DNA of 64,000 nucleotides from Clostridioides sp. ES-S-0054-01 (GCA_021561035.1 CP067346.1:1829001-1893000); one strand, 5' to 3'. Shown: positions 50,130 to 60,421, counted from the first letter of the stretch. Notes: generated from the sequence alone by a model not told the origin. Numbers and translations: made by a program.

Positions 50130-50276
50130 TTAAATATTATTATCCTTTAAATGATATTTATTTAAATTGCTCTTTATTAACAATTTATAAAACTTAATTG
50201 TAAAAAACAGCTATTAATAGTAAAATAAAGTGAATCAATTATATTATAAGCGCTAAGGAGGGTGAGGTGTAGCTAT

Positions 50277-52328
50277 TTGAAAAAAAGTAGACCAATAGTA
50301 AAAAATATGTCAGTAGCATTTATAGTACTATTCTTTTTTAGTATATTTGCATTTTGTTATGTAAGTAATATGGATAGAGTATTAGAATATGAAACAAAAA
50401 ATTATTTATCCGAAATTAGTGAAGAGAGCAAAATTGCCATTAATAGCAAGTTGACAAGTAATTTAAATGAATTAGAAAATATTTCTAAACTTCTAGAAAC
50501 AGAGGATGACTTCGATTTAGAAAAGACTTTAAGAATGTTAAAGTCATATAATAAAAGCAGTGATTACAATAATATTGGAATGATTCTACCTAATGGGAAA
50601 GGATATGCTGAAGGAGTTTTTGGAACAGATTTTTCAGATAGAGACTATTTTAAACTTGCTATTAGAGGTAAAGCTAATATATCAAAACCATTAATAGATA
50701 AAACTACTGGAAAACTTACTAAAACATACGCTGTACCATTGTATAATAAAGAGAGGATAGTTGCTGTAATTGCAGCAGATTATAATGTTGAGTTTATATC
50801 TGAATTCTTATCTATTTCTACATTTAAAAATATGAAAATATCAGACCAAGGTGTAGTAGAAGTTAAAGATTCAGAGAAAAAATTTTATATGGCATATACA
50901 TCTCTAGAAATCAATGATTGGTTTATAGCATCTTTTGTTCCAAAGATGGTTGTATCTAAAAAACTAAATGGATTAATGATAGTTACAATTATTGGATGGA
51001 TTATACTTTCACTTTTATTTTTAGGCATCATAATTTATATACTGTACTCAAAGGCAAAAAGTCAAAAAACTATAGAAAAAATAGCATATACAGATTCTGT
51101 GACAGGTTATTCCAATTGGAAAAAGTTTGAATATGATGTCACAAACTTATTGAGGAAAACATCACAAGATAATAAGCATGCAATGGTTATATTTGATATT
51201 GATAAATTTAAAGCAATTAATGATATATATGGTCATAAAAGGGGAAATTTAATCTTAAAAAACATTGCCGATACTTTAAATGAATTGACTGATAGCAATG
51301 AAACTTTTGCTCGTGTAAGTGCTGATAATTTTAACATATTATTAACATATAATACAAAAGAGGATATAATAAATACTATAAAAAAGATTATGATAAATAA
51401 TGAACTTGTAAACTTATCTTTTGGAATTTATGAAATTAAAGATAAGGCTCTATCTGTAAGTGCATATAGTGATAGAGCTTCGCTTGCAAAATCTTCAATA
51501 AAAAATAATCGTGATGTAAACTTTGCATTTTTTAATGATAAATTAAGAGAGAAATTGTTACTTGAAGATAAGATAGAAAAAGAAATGGAGTATGCTCTTG
51601 AAAATGGTCAATTCGTAATGTATCTACAACCAAAATATAATATTAAATTAGATAAATTTTGTGGAAGTGAAGCCCTAGTCAGATGGCAATATACAGAAAA
51701 AGAAGTCATATATCCAGGTGATTTTATACCTATATTTGAAAAAAACGGATTTATTAGAAAGATTGATATGTACATATTAGAACAAGCTTGTAAAGAAATT
51801 AGGTCTTTATTTGATAAAGGAATTTCACCTCTACCTATATCTGTAAATTTCTCAAGAGTTGATTTTTTAAAAGAAGACTTCATTTCAAAAATAGTAAATA
51901 TATGTGATAGATATAAAATACCATATAGTTTAATAGAGATTGAAATTACTGAATCTAGTATGTTTGAAGATACTGATACTTTATTTAATGTAAGTAGAAA
52001 TCTACAGGATATTGGTTTTATAGTTTCAATGGATGATTTTGGGTCGGGATATTCTTCTGTAAATATGCTTAAAAATATACCATTAAATGTAATAAAATTA
52101 GATAGAGGTTTTTTTAGTGATGATAAAGATGCTGATAAGAGTCAAATTGTTATAAAAAGCATAGTCTCTCTAATTAAACAATTAGGAATAAGAGTTGTTG
52201 CTGAAGGAATTGAAACAAAAAGTCAAATAGAAATGTTAAAAGAAGCAAATTGTGATATTGTTCAAGGATATTATTTTTCAAAACCATTACCAGTTAAAGA
52301 ATTTGAAAAATTAGTCTATAAAATATAG
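50277..52328 (+). CDS. Cyclic di-GMP phosphodiesterase with Cache sensor, degenerate GGDEF and EAL domains
   Basis: About 683 residues. N-terminal membrane helix (about 12-30), extracytoplasmic Cache-type sensor (about 35-230, with FSDRDYFKLAIRGKANISKP), second helix (about 240-262), a GGDEF domain whose motif is SADNF and so cannot be a cyclase, and an EAL domain starting near residue 420. The EAL catalytic set is intact: SEALVRW near 465, ISVNFSR, EIEITES, SMDDFGSGYSS, KLDRGF and VAEGIET. It should hydrolyse c-di-GMP, possibly tuned by GTP bound to the inactive GGDEF domain. Start is uncertain: TTG 50277 fits GAGGTG spacing, while GTG 50262 abuts AAGGAGG. Followed by a cyclase gene 32 bases later. 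Confidence 0.88.
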   Translation: MKKSRPIVKNMSVAFIVLFFFSIFAFCYVSNMDRVLEYETKNYLSEISEESKIAINSKLTSNLNELENISKLLETEDDFDLEKTLRMLKSYNKSSDYNNIGMILPNGKGYAEGVFGTDFSDRDYFKLAIRGKANISKPLIDKTTGKLTKTYAVPLYNKERIVAVIAADYNVEFISEFLSISTFKNMKISDQGVVEVKDSEKKFYMAYTSLEINDWFIASFVPKMVVSKKLNGLMIVTIIGWIILSLLFLGIIIYILYSKAKSQKTIEKIAYTDSVTGYSNWKKFEYDVTNLLRKTSQDNKHAMVIFDIDKFKAINDIYGHKRGNLILKNIADTLNELTDSNETFARVSADNFNILLTYNTKEDIINTIKKIMINNELVNLSFGIYEIKDKALSVSAYSDRASLAKSSIKNNRDVNFAFFNDKLREKLLLEDKIEKEMEYALENGQFVMYLQPKYNIKLDKFCGSEALVRWQYTEKEVIYPGDFIPIFEKNGFIRKIDMYILEQACKEIRSLFDKGISPLPISVNFSRVDFLKEDFISKIVNICDRYKIPYSLIEIEITESSMFEDTDTLFNVSRNLQDIGFIVSMDDFGSGYSSVNMLKNIPLNVIKLDRGFFSDDKDADKSQIVIKSIVSLIKQLGIRVVAEGIETKSQIEMLKEANCDIVQGYYFSKPLPVKEFEKLVYKI

Positions 52329-52360
52329 TCAATAAGTCTTAAATGGAAGGTGGTGATTAA

Positions 52361-55300
52361 GTGATAAGAGCAAAATCTTTAAAAAATGTACTGAGTATTG
52401 TTTTAATATTTTTATTTACAATAATTTCTTTTTCTGATTTTGCATTTAAAACTAATGTTCAAGAAGAAGAAAATAATAAAGTTAATTTAAAGAAAATATC
52501 TTTACAAAGTTCTAATGCTATAAAGATAAAATTAGATAGTTCTTTATCCTTTATTAAAAATGTAGCAAATATGGTTTCATACTTTGATACTATAGATAAT
52601 TCAGAAATAATTCCATTACTAGCTAGTATATCAAAAGAATCTGATTTTCAAAGAATCTCTATTGTATCTCCTGATGGAACAAGCCATACTAGTGATGGCA
52701 AAATTATCGATGTGTCAAATTATCAATACTTTAAGAAAGCAATTAGTGGAGAAAGTAATATATCTGAAGTTGTAAAATCTCAAATTGATAAAAAAGATAC
52801 TTTTGCTGTAGCTACTCCTATATTTAATAAAAATAACAAAGTGATTGGTATTTTATATGGTTCTTACTATAAGGATAAATTAGCTGAATTTATAGATATA
52901 ACAAGTTTTAATAGTGAAGGATATATAGATATATTTGAATCTAGTGGGAAGTTTGTTCTAAAATCTTCACATACAAATAAGTTGATTAAATCAAGTAGTA
53001 ATAATATATATGACATACTTAAAAAGGCTTCTTTTGATGATGGATATAGCTATAAAAAAATATATGAAGATATAAAAAATAACAAGAGTGGTTTTGTGTC
53101 ATATGAATACAAAGGAGAAAATGGTTATGCTACTTATACGCCAATTGATATAAATGATTGGTATGTGCTTTCTGTGATACCACAACATACTGTAAGAAAA
53201 AATATTGATAAAATAAATCAATTAGCATTTTCTCTTATTTTTAAAGTGTTCTTGTTGTTTATTATACTCATAATATATATATTTTATAAAAATAATAAAT
53301 CTCAAAGACATATACTAAAAGCCAACAAAGAAATATCATCCATTACAAATAGCATTCCTGGAGGAGTACAAAAATGTACTCTTGGCGAAACATGCGAGTT
53401 TAATTTTTTAAGTGATGGATTTATAGATTTATTCGGTTATACAAGAGAAGAAATAAAAACATTATTTAATAACAATTTTTATAGCTTAATACATAAAGAT
53501 GATGTTAAAAGGATAAAAAGAGAAATCTCTGAACAAGTTTGCAAAAACAAAACTATTGAATTAGAATACAGAGTTATAACAAAAAGTGGTGATACAGTAT
53601 GGGTTTTGGATAAGGGAGAACTCATAACAGAACCTGATGGAAAAGAGTATTTTTGTTGTGTTACTGTAGATATTACTAGAACAAAAAAATTAGAAAAAGA
53701 AATGAAACAAAAAAATCTAGAACTTGAAATGGTATCAGAAAATATTTTAGGTGGTATACTTATAACAGAATTTAATGAGGATTTTACTATAAAATATACT
53801 AATTCTGGTTATCTTTCAATGATTGGATATACGCGTGAACAGTTAGAAGATGAACTTCAATCCAAAGCATGCAATCTTATTTTCTACGATGATAGAAAAA
53901 AGGCTCTTGAAAATATACAACATCAGTTAAATACAAAAGGTATAGCTGTATATGAACATAGAATAAGAAGAAGAGATGGTAATATTATTTGGGTTTCTAT
54001 AAAAGGAAGACTTATTATTGACGATGATGGTATTAAAAAAGGTATTTGGATTATAACTGATATAACAGACTTGAAAAATGCAGAACAAAAACTTAAAATC
54101 AATGAGGAAAGATTTAGAATTGCATTAAAGCAAACATCAAACACCATATTTGAGTATGATATAAAAACTAAGTCGCTTTTAAATACTAGTAAAGAACTTG
54201 ACAAATATAATATTTATAAAATTGTTGAAAATGTTCCATATTCTCTAGTAGAATCAGGCGTTATTCATAAAGATTTTAGTGATGATTTTATAAATATGTA
54301 TGAGAATGTAATAAATGGAGCAAAAACAGCAAGTTGTGTAGTTAAGATAAAACTTCCAGATGGAAGTTATATATGGAACAAGATTACTTTGACTACTATT
54401 TTTGATGAAGATGGTAATCCTGTAAGGGCAATTGGTATACAGGAAGATATAAGCAAACAAAAAGAAGCAGAGATAAGGTATAATGAAGAAGGTAAATATC
54501 ATTCAGCGATATTGTCAGAAGCAATGATAACTTATGAAATAAATGTATCAAAGGATACTTTTATCAAAGGAAATGAAAGCTGGCACAAACCATTTGGAAT
54601 TAAGCCTGACAATAACTATTCTGAAATGGTAAAAACTATAGCAAACAGTATTATCCACAAAGATAATAAAGAAGTATTTTTAAATACATTTTTGTGTAAA
54701 AATTTATTAGCTGCATATAAAAACAATGTAACTGAAATAAAATTAGAATATAGAAGAATGAATCAAGAAAATAAAATGATTTGGGTTGTTTGCACAATGC
54801 ACTTAATAAAAGATTCTATTACAAATGATATAAAAGCTCTTGCTTATGTCAAAGATATTGATAATCAGAAAAAAGAAGAAATCAGATTAAAACTAAAAGC
54901 TGAAAGAGATACTCTTACAGGATTATATAATAAAGGTACTACAGAAAAGTTAATTAATGATTTCTTGGATTCTGAGGAAGCAAGTTCAGGAATTCATGCA
55001 TTTTTAATTGTTGATATAGATAATTTTAAATCTGTGAATGACAATTTAGGACATGTATTTGGAGATAAAGTATTATTTGAAGTTTCTAAACACCTAAAAC
55101 CTATATTTAGAAAAGATGATATAGTGGGTCGTATTGGTGGAGATGAGTTTATAGCATTCTTAAAAAATATTCAATCTTTCGAGAATGCTAAAAAGAAGGC
55201 TGAAAAAATATGTGATATATTTAGGAATTCTTATACAGAAAATAAGAAGACATATAAGATATCTGGCACAGTTGGAATTTCATTTGTTCCAGAACATGGA

Positions 55301-55798
55301 ACTATATTTAAAGAACTTTATCGAAAAGCAGACGTGGCACTTTACTATGCAAAAAGCAAAGGTAAAGATAAATATGCACTTTACGATGATTATATCTATC
55401 AGAATGAACTTAAAAATAATATAAGTGATAACAATATAAAAGAATTAAATGAATATGAAAAATCTAAACCAATACTTAAAGAAGTTATTGATTCTATTGA
55501 TAATTATATGTATATAGTAAATCCAAATACTTATGAACTTATCATTGTCAATAATAAGATAGAAAATCTAGATTTAGGTATAAAATCGGGAGAAACTTGT
55601 TACAAGGCATTATTAAAATCTAACAGTCCTTGCAATAATTGTCCTATTAAGGGATTGAAAGAAAATAGACATTCAAAATTCAAAACGGAGACAAATACCT
55701 TTGGTACAAACATCAGTATAGCAAGTTGGATTAATTGGATGGAAGGAGAATATAACTGCCTTATAGAGTGTATAGATATTTCTTTATACAAAAAATAA
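52361..55798 (+). CDS. Cache- and multi-PAS-domain diguanylate cyclase
   Basis: 1145 residues. Membrane helix (about 10-28), Cache-type sensor (about 40-285, with YQYFKKAISGESNISEV), second helix (about 290-312), then four PAS or PAS-like domains (about 325-445, 455-575, 580-705, 715-840) and a GGDEF domain (about 850-1010). GRIGGDEFIAF at 924-934 is intact, and RKDD lies five residues upstream as an inhibitory I-site. A C-terminal segment (about 1045-1145) resembles another PAS domain with a CNNCP cysteine pair. It should make c-di-GMP. GTG start behind GGAAGGTGG. Encoded beside the opposing phosphodiesterase. Confidence 0.9.
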   Translation: MIRAKSLKNVLSIVLIFLFTIISFSDFAFKTNVQEEENNKVNLKKISLQSSNAIKIKLDSSLSFIKNVANMVSYFDTIDNSEIIPLLASISKESDFQRISIVSPDGTSHTSDGKIIDVSNYQYFKKAISGESNISEVVKSQIDKKDTFAVATPIFNKNNKVIGILYGSYYKDKLAEFIDITSFNSEGYIDIFESSGKFVLKSSHTNKLIKSSSNNIYDILKKASFDDGYSYKKIYEDIKNNKSGFVSYEYKGENGYATYTPIDINDWYVLSVIPQHTVRKNIDKINQLAFSLIFKVFLLFIILIIYIFYKNNKSQRHILKANKEISSITNSIPGGVQKCTLGETCEFNFLSDGFIDLFGYTREEIKTLFNNNFYSLIHKDDVKRIKREISEQVCKNKTIELEYRVITKSGDTVWVLDKGELITEPDGKEYFCCVTVDITRTKKLEKEMKQKNLELEMVSENILGGILITEFNEDFTIKYTNSGYLSMIGYTREQLEDELQSKACNLIFYDDRKKALENIQHQLNTKGIAVYEHRIRRRDGNIIWVSIKGRLIIDDDGIKKGIWIITDITDLKNAEQKLKINEERFRIALKQTSNTIFEYDIKTKSLLNTSKELDKYNIYKIVENVPYSLVESGVIHKDFSDDFINMYENVINGAKTASCVVKIKLPDGSYIWNKITLTTIFDEDGNPVRAIGIQEDISKQKEAEIRYNEEGKYHSAILSEAMITYEINVSKDTFIKGNESWHKPFGIKPDNNYSEMVKTIANSIIHKDNKEVFLNTFLCKNLLAAYKNNVTEIKLEYRRMNQENKMIWVVCTMHLIKDSITNDIKALAYVKDIDNQKKEEIRLKLKAERDTLTGLYNKGTTEKLINDFLDSEEASSGIHAFLIVDIDNFKSVNDNLGHVFGDKVLFEVSKHLKPIFRKDDIVGRIGGDEFIAFLKNIQSFENAKKKAEKICDIFRNSYTENKKTYKISGTVGISFVPEHGTIFKELYRKADVALYYAKSKGKDKYALYDDYIYQNELKNNISDNNIKELNEYEKSKPILKEVIDSIDNYMYIVNPNTYELIIVNNKIENLDLGIKSGETCYKALLKSNSPCNNCPIKGLKENRHSKFKTETNTFGTNISIASWINWMEGEYNCLIECIDISLYKK

Positions 55799-55818
55799 AT
55801 AAAAAGGATTTTGATGAT

Positions 55819-56568
55819 ATGTTAAATAGTATAAGTTTGGTTTTAGGTGTAATATTTACAACTTACTATTTTTATCTTAAAATGGTTTTTGGTAGAATTT
55901 CATTTAGTGAAATTTTCTTAGTTGTAGGAGTTCTATTAATTATTTATCAAATCTTTAAAAATAAAATTAAAGAAAAGAAGGTTTTTTGTAAAGTGCTAAA
56001 AATAATGAGTAGTATCTTTCTAATAATATTCATAATTACTGAGAGTTTAATAATTTTTTATCCTAAAAACAGTATTGAATCAAAGAGTAATTATCTCTTG
56101 ATTTTAGGAGCTTCTGTGAAAAGGAATATACCAGGTACAACTTTAAAGGGAAGATTAAATACTGCTTTAAAATATCTAGAAATTAATAACGATTGTTATG
56201 TGGTCGTATCAGGTGGTAAAGGTAATGGTGAAAACATAAGTGAGGCAAAAGTTATGAAAAATTATCTCGTTAAAAATGGTATAGATAAGAATAGGATAAT
56301 AGAAGAAGATAAATCTACGAATACTTATGAAAATTTTAAATATTCAAAGTTAAAGATAGAAGAACATAGTGGAAAAGCAATAAAAGATATAAAAGTAAAA
56401 ATAATAACGACAGATTTTCATGTTCTTAGGAGTAAAATACTAGCAAATAGAAATGGATATAAAAATATTTCTTTTTATGCTAGTAAGTCAAAGATTTCAT
56501 TTGTTCCAACTTATTATACAAGAGAATTTTTTGCAATATGGAAAACAATTGTTTTTGACAGATGCTAA
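55819..56568 (+). CDS. YdcF/SanA-type DUF218 membrane protein
   Basis: About 249 residues. Three N-terminal membrane helices (roughly 4-25, 32-50, 60-82) and a DUF218 domain: YLLILGASVKRNIPGTTLKG, VVVSGGKGNGENISEA, EEDKSTNTYENF and TTDFHVLRSKI. Family members are linked to cell envelope functions, with no established reaction. The frame runs back into the end of the cyclase gene at 55768, but ATG 55819 with AAAGGA ten bases before is the likelier start, giving a 20-base gap. Probably third gene of the c-di-GMP operon. Confidence 0.85.
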   Translation: MLNSISLVLGVIFTTYYFYLKMVFGRISFSEIFLVVGVLLIIYQIFKNKIKEKKVFCKVLKIMSSIFLIIFIITESLIIFYPKNSIESKSNYLLILGASVKRNIPGTTLKGRLNTALKYLEINNDCYVVVSGGKGNGENISEAKVMKNYLVKNGIDKNRIIEEDKSTNTYENFKYSKLKIEEHSGKAIKDIKVKIITTDFHVLRSKILANRNGYKNISFYASKSKISFVPTYYTREFFAIWKTIVFDRC

Positions 56569-56583
56569 ATAACGATAAGTAAA

Positions 56584-56640
56584 AAGAGGCTATCTCAAAA
56601 TAGAGATAAGCCTTTTTTCATTGTTGAAATTATGAAAATT
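56584..56640 (+). repeat. Repeated terminator-like element, copy B
   Basis: GAGGCTATCTC, loop AAAATA and GAGATAAGCC form a hairpin with one bulge, followed by TTTTTTCATTGTTGAAAT. It matches the element at 30071-30126 word for word in the loop and in TTTTTCATTGTTGAAA. It ends the YdcF transcript. Confidence 0.65.
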
Positions 56641-57680
56641 GATATTATGAATATAGATTGAATATCCATAATATTAATATAAAATAATGTAAAAATAATT
56701 TTAATTTTATATTGATTATTCAGAATATAAATAAAAATTGTAAAACTCATTATAAGTTTACATAATATAAATATAGTTAATTAATTTAAAGGTCTTTCAA
56801 CTTAAATATAGAATTATCCATTTAAATGGATTTTAAGCTTGTTTTTATTAAATAGATATAAAATATCGTATAAATTAATAGCACGTATTTAAAAACTAAA
56901 ATATAAGGTAGTTATTTTAGAATAAAAATCATAAGTTCAACTAGAGTAAATTAAATGTTGAAATATTTAAGATAAACAATATAAAAATTTTAACTAGTCT
57001 CAATATAAAATGCGAATTGAAAGTTATCTAAAACTTAAAAACTATTATCAATAATGCTAAAATTTAAGAGAAACTTTATCATTAATATAAACGTATTTAA
57101 ATTAAAAATATAAAGTGTAACATAAATATGTGGGGGTAAAATTTATCTTAAAAATGAAAAAATAATAAAAAAATTACTGACATTTAACTGACAAATTAGC
57201 ATTTTATTTTTATCAAACCATTAAAAATACTAGATATATAAAAAAGAGCATATAATAATGTATTCTATGCCATTTGCTATTATTTGATAGTTTATCAAGT
57301 AATGATATAAGTTGTTTTTTTACATACATAATAAAATATTAAAAAGTTGATAGTACAAATAGAAAAAAGAGATGTTATAGAAAAAGAACATAATTACAGT
57401 ATTAAAATGAAGTGGTACTTTTTTAATTCATTACTATGATTTATTCTATATAAACGTTAAACACACTAAATAGTTTTAATTTTTTAGAAAAAATATTCAT
57501 ATATTTTATTCATGTTAAAGTTTATATATCTAAAAATAATTTTAGAAATTATTATTTTATGTTAATTTTTTATATCTTATAAGGATTATACTTCTCTAGC
57601 TAGAAAAATATATAATCTTTGTGTTTTAAAAATAAAAGAATTTTATTCCTATTGTGCATGATGAGAATACTATTTTCTTA
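56641..57680. other. Gene-free AT-rich stretch of about 1 kb
   Basis: No frame longer than a few tens of codons with a binding site is supported on either strand. TGTGGGGGTAAAATT near 57129 looks like a binding site without a usable start. It may hold regulatory sites or decayed DNA; I see no clear structure. Confidence 0.4.
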
Positions 57681-57731
57681 TATTGGAATAATAATAGTAA
57701 ATCTATAATATAGAAAAGAGGTATTTTTAGT

Positions 57732-58079
57732 ATGCATGAAAATAAAAAGAATCTATTAGATGGAAGTTTAGCTCAATATAATGATGTAGCAGTTCCAAAA
57801 ATACCAGTATTTGCTGGTAGTGATATAACTTCAGAAGTTTATTATTTTAAACCTGACCAAGTTCTTAAGGCTCATAGACATCCTAATGGCGAGCAAATAT
57901 TTGTGTTCCTAAAGGGAGAAGGTAAAATGAAGCTTGGTGAAAATGAATGCGACGTAAAAGATGGTGATACTGTCTTTGTACCAACAGGAGAGTGGCATGA
58001 AATTACTAATGGAAGCAAGGAAGAAATGATAGCTGTTCAAATTACAAAAATTAATGCTGGAGCAGAATACAGAGGATAG
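57732..58079 (+). CDS. Cupin domain protein
   Basis: 115 residues, a single small beta-barrel. HRHPNGEQIFVFLKGEGKMK holds the first metal motif (His, His, Glu) and VPTGEWHEITNG the second His. Metal-binding cupins of this size act as isomerases, dioxygenases or sensors; no substrate can be assigned. AAAGAGG lies before the ATG. Single gene with a strong terminator. Confidence 0.85.
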   Translation: MHENKKNLLDGSLAQYNDVAVPKIPVFAGSDITSEVYYFKPDQVLKAHRHPNGEQIFVFLKGEGKMKLGENECDVKDGDTVFVPTGEWHEITNGSKEEMIAVQITKINAGAEYRG

Positions 58080-58135
58080 ATATATAAGTACAATTAGTAC
58101 TTTGATTTCTATTTTATTATATAAACTTTAATCTC

Positions 58136-58177
58136 AAAATATAAAAAGAGTCTTTTGAAAGACTCTTTTTATATTTT
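58136..58177. terminator. 42-bp hairpin, bidirectional terminator
   Basis: Perfect arms 58136-58155 and 58158-58177 around a TG centre (inner words GAGTCTTT and AAAGACTC), A-run left and T-run right. It separates the cupin and the convergent lipoprotein gene. Confidence 0.88.
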
Positions 58178-58253
58178 CATATCTTTTATATAGATTTTTT
58201 AATTAAATATTCTACTTAAATAAGAAATTTTTTAGTTAAAATTAAATATAGTT

Positions 58254-59303
58254 TTATTTTATAGTTTTTATGGCAGTCTCAGCAAATTCAGTGTTTACAA
58301 TATCTTTATAAAGTGCTTCCTTATCTAATTCTTTAGCCTCTTTCATAACAGCCATTAATTTCTTTAATCCTTCTTCTTTTAATACAGGATTTTGAGACCA
58401 TGCATCTATTGATTTATATCTATCTACAACTGTAATTAAATCTTCTAAAGATATGTCTTCAAAAAAAGGTTGCATAGCTTTAGCTATTTCTTTACTAGGT
58501 GCTTGTTGAACCCATAATTGACCTTTATAAACAGCATTTGTAAATCTCTGAATTAAATCTTTATTATTTTTCAGATATGATCTTGTAGTAGAGTAAGCTG
58601 TAAAAGGTATTTCTCCAGAATCTTTTCCTATAGATGTGACTATATATCCACTACCTTCTTTTTCCATTGCTGTTGCTGTAGGTTCAAATGCTGTTGTAAA
58701 GTCACCCTCTCCACCTGCAAAAGCTCCAGCCATTACACCAAATTGTACATCAGTTCTTACATTAACATTGCCTGCTTTTAGGTTTTCTCCGAGAGTAAGA
58801 CCTTTTTCTTTTAAAACATATTCAAAAGTCATTAGTGGAACTCCGCCTTTTCTACCACCTAATATTTCTTTTCCTTTTAAATCTTCATAAGAGAAATTAG
58901 GCATTTTTTCTCTAGCAACTAAAAAACTACCATCTCTTTTAGTCAATTGAGCAAAGTTTACTGCATAATCGTTTTTGTTTTGATTATATACATATATAGA
59001 TGCTTCAGGACCCATTAAACCTACATTTGCTTCACCTGAAATCAAAGCAGCCATAGTTTTATCTGCACCTTGAGTATTTATAAGGTCAATCTTTATACCT
59101 TCATCTTCAAAGAAACCTTTGGTAATAGCAGCATACTGTGGAGCATAAAAAACAGAATGAGTAACTTCTGCTATAGTTACTTTATCTAGATTTTTGGATG
59201 AAGAAGATTCATCTGTTTTGCCATTAGAGTTAAAATCACATCCAGTTAGACATATTGTGCTTACAATGATAGAGCTTACTATTGCGACTATTTTTTTAAA
59301 CAT
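58254..59303 (-). CDS. ABC transporter substrate-binding lipoprotein (NMT1/SsuA type)
   Basis: 349 residues. Signal peptide with a lipobox LTGC at residues 19-22, followed by a Ser/Lys-rich linker and a periplasmic-binding fold of the NMT1/THI5-SsuA group (YAPQYAAITKGFFEDEGIKI, GEANVGLMGPE, GGRKGGVPLMTFE). Relatives bind aliphatic sulfonates, thiamine precursors or similar organic molecules. No permease or ATPase gene is adjacent, so it is an orphan here and must work with a transporter elsewhere or act as a sensor. GGGAGGTATTTGTT precedes the ATG. Confidence 0.85.
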   Translation of the reverse strand: MFKKIVAIVSSIIVSTICLTGCDFNSNGKTDESSSSKNLDKVTIAEVTHSVFYAPQYAAITKGFFEDEGIKIDLINTQGADKTMAALISGEANVGLMGPEASIYVYNQNKNDYAVNFAQLTKRDGSFLVAREKMPNFSYEDLKGKEILGGRKGGVPLMTFEYVLKEKGLTLGENLKAGNVNVRTDVQFGVMAGAFAGGEGDFTTAFEPTATAMEKEGSGYIVTSIGKDSGEIPFTAYSTTRSYLKNNKDLIQRFTNAVYKGQLWVQQAPSKEIAKAMQPFFEDISLEDLITVVDRYKSIDAWSQNPVLKEEGLKKLMAVMKEAKELDKEALYKDIVNTEFAETAIKTIK

Positions 59304-59589
59304 AACAAATACCTCCCATAAGACATACGAATAATATATAGTATTAAATACTTATTATAGTTGTTACAAAAATTTATCTCTACTTATAATATTTCTACAA
59401 AAACTTAATAATAAATTTGAGTTTTATGTTTAGTTTTTTTAGTAATGTGTAATATTGAATAAATTATATTGATTATTTATAAGCTAGGTAATAAAATTAA
59501 AATAATATCATTTTTTGCCTATTATATATAAAGAAAAAATTTGTTGATAATATAAATTAGATTAATTTATATGAAAACAATTTATTTAT

Positions 59590-59640
59590 ATAAACTTTTA
59601 TTATTTTTGTGTGAAATAATAAAAGTTTATCTTTTGTATT
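59590..59640 (+). repeat. 17-bp-arm inverted repeat in the leader of the methyltransferase gene
   Basis: Arms 59590-59606 and 59614-59630 (left arm ATAAACTTTTATTATTT) are perfectly complementary, followed by CTTTTGTATTT. A promoter-like TTGATT/TAAAAT pair lies at 59469-59497. It could be an attenuator or terminator of a short leader transcript, since no gene precedes it on this strand. The remaining sequence between 59304 and 59590 shows nothing definite. Confidence 0.5.
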
Positions 59641-59686
59641 TAATAGAGTGTTACTAAACAAAAATAATTAAAATGGAGGAAAATAT

Positions 59687-60421
59687 ATGAAACAGAATAA
59701 ATATGATAATAATGAATTCTTTGACAAATACAGTAAAATGGAACGTTCTATAAATGGACTAGCAGGTGCTGGAGAATGGCATATTTTTAAAAAAATGTTA
59801 CCTGATTTTAAAGGAAAACGAGTTTTAGATTTAGGTTGTGGATTTGGATGGCATTGTCAATATGCAGTTGAGAATGGAGCAAATTCTGCTGTTGGAATAG
59901 ACATTTCAGAAAAAATGCTAAAAGAAGCTAGAAACAAAACACAATTTGATAATATAAAATACATATGTATGCCTATTGAAGATATTAATTTTCCAAAAGA
60001 TAGTTTTGACGTAGTTATTAGCTCTTTGGCATTTCATTATATTCAATCATTTGAAGAGATATGTAAAAATATAAGTAGTTGCCTTTCAAACGGAGGTGAC
60101 TTTGTATTCTCTGTTGAACATCCTATATTTACTGCATATGGAACTCAAGAGTGGTACTGTGATAAAGATGGTAATAATCTACATTGGCCAGTAGATAGAT
60201 ATTTTGAAGAAGGAGTACGTAAGTCAAATTTTCTAGGAGAAGAGGTTATAAAATATCATAAAACACTAACAACTTATCTAAATACTTTAAATAAAACTGG
60301 GTTTGAAATACTAGAAATTATTGAGCCTCAACCAGAAGAAAAGCTGTTAGATACAATTCCTGAGATGAAAGATGAGCTACGCAGACCTATGATGCTACTT
60401 GTAGCTGCACGAAAAAAATAA
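59687..60421 (+). CDS. Class I SAM-dependent methyltransferase
   Basis: 244 residues. VLDLGCGFGWHCQYA is the SAM-binding motif I, GIDISEKML motif II and FDVVISSLAFHYI motif IV, as in the methyltransf_11 group. The C-terminal part, with SVEHPIFTAYG and RRPMMLLVAARKK, is conserved among many small-molecule methyltransferases. Substrate unknown. GGAGG lies eight bases before the ATG. Single gene with terminator. Confidence 0.88.
   Translation: MKQNKYDNNEFFDKYSKMERSINGLAGAGEWHIFKKMLPDFKGKRVLDLGCGFGWHCQYAVENGANSAVGIDISEKMLKEARNKTQFDNIKYICMPIEDINFPKDSFDVVISSLAFHYIQSFEEICKNISSCLSNGGDFVFSVEHPIFTAYGTQEWYCDKDGNNLHWPVDRYFEEGVRKSNFLGEEVIKYHKTLTTYLNTLNKTGFEILEIIEPQPEEKLLDTIPEMKDELRRPMMLLVAARKK

Noticed and set aside
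55185-55424. 79-codon frame inside the diguanylate cyclase gene
   Set aside because: It is an alternative frame over the conserved GGDEF domain and has no supporting features.
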